The notes below the pieces were generated by a model. It saw only the letters and a list, made by a program, of their open reading frames with translations. It made no database searches and was not told where the DNA came from. From Clostridia bacterium (GTDB lineage Bacteria > Bacillota > Clostridia > Oscillospirales > SIG627), in NCBI GenBank assembly GCA_017453605.1, contig JAFTEP010000172.1, positions 1-7,177 of the forward strand: 7,177 nt of DNA, given 5' to 3'. Of this stretch, positions 6,922-7,177 are shown in pieces; position 1 is the stretch's first letter, and every line of letters starts with the position of its first letter. The position numbers and the translations under genes were made by a program.

Positions 6922-6934
6922 TTTTTTATTCCTT
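6919..6934 (-). promoter_or_regulatory. Shine-Dalgarno of DAHP synthase within the tyrA end
   Basis: Read on the minus strand, AAGGAA (6934-6929) precedes ATG (6921-6919) by 7 A/T-rich bases. It overlaps the final AAG-GAA codons of tyrA, whose TAA falls inside the spacer. This decides the start at 6921 over the second ATG two codons later. Confidence 0.75.
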
Positions 6935-7177
6935 TTTCTTGTCGAAGAGCGCCCTTCTCATCGTCGAGTAGCGCATCATGTCTCTCAGCGCCTCTCTGTC
7001 AGAGTTTTCAAGCATCTCTTTCAGCCGGGACAGTTCGTTCTGGAAAAGATCTATCTGGTCCGTCAGAGCCTTTTTGTTCTCTAAGAACAGCTCGCTCCAC
7101 ATCTCGTCGTTCAGTCTTGCGATCCTCGTCAGGTCCCTGAACGAGTCCCCGGTGTAGTCCTGGAGCCGCGGCGTAGT
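6926..7177 (-). CDS. tyrA: Prephenate dehydrogenase, C-terminal end (5' end outside window)
   Basis: The last 83 codons of a gene enter from the right edge and stop at TAA (6928-6926). The translation includes GDSFRDLTRIARLNDEMWSE, followed by LFLENKKAL and a helical, charged tail ending in ALFDKKKE. The pattern G-[DG]-S-[FY]-R-D-x-T-R-I-A, then W-x-[ED]-[IL]-F-x-x-N, is typical of the C-terminal helical domain of prephenate dehydrogenase. That enzyme oxidatively decarboxylates prephenate to 4-hydroxyphenylpyruvate on the way to tyrosine. The NAD-binding N-terminal domain is outside the window, so cofactor choice and any fused chorismate mutase or ACT domain cannot be assessed; no ACT domain follows at the C-terminus here. 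Only 4 bases separate this stop from the DAHP synthase start, and the ribosome site of that gene lies in this gene's final codons. The two are therefore very likely cotranscribed and translationally coupled. Confidence 0.88.
   Translation of the reverse strand, partial: TTPRLQDYTGDSFRDLTRIARLNDEMWSELFLENKKALTDQIDLFQNELSRLKEMLENSDREALRDMMRYSTMRRALFDKKKE

Noticed and set aside
6550..7140. Plus-strand open frame of 196 codons opposite DAHP synthase and tyrA
   Set aside because: The minus strand encodes two recognisable enzymes across this stretch. The plus-strand product is an S/R/F-rich string expected from the complement.

Overview
The window is ordinary chromosomal DNA from a bacterium, most likely an anaerobic member of the Clostridia (Bacillota), perhaps an Oscillospirales-like gut lineage. 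This rests on the clostridial flavour of the DAHP synthase and aspartyl-tRNA synthetase, Shine-Dalgarno-led starts, and moderately GC-rich coding sequence with a strong preference for codons ending in C (GTC, ATC, CTC, GAC). The assignment is inferred from recalled family resemblance, not from a search.

Plus strand, 1-5784: the 3' part of aspS (aspartyl-tRNA synthetase) is followed after 40 bases by a tight four-gene cluster. Its members are an ABC ATPase (1016-1957), a six-helix ABC-2 type permease (2001-2705), a membrane-anchored GldG-like auxiliary protein starting at GTG (2717-4210) and a membrane-anchored DUF4340-type protein (4207-5784). Together they form a GldA/GldF/GldG-like ABC system with an added DUF4340 partner. 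The last two junctions are coupled: 11 bases with a good ribosome site, then an ATGA stop/start overlap. The probable architecture is an ATPase driving a small permease, with two large anchored domains outside the membrane. The substrate or mechanical role is unknown, and this is the only part of the window with real functional novelty.

Centre, 5785-5892: the two gene sets converge on a long, nearly perfect inverted repeat (5803-5876) with T-rich flanks on both sides, best read as a bidirectional terminator.

Minus strand, 7177-5893: the 3' end of a prephenate dehydrogenase gene (tyrA) is followed after 4 bases by a complete class I DAHP synthase gene. This is an aromatic amino acid operon that joins the first step of the shikimate pathway to the tyrosine branch.

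No tRNA, rRNA, CRISPR array, insertion sequence or phage gene was seen. No gene-free stretch exceeds about 110 bases.
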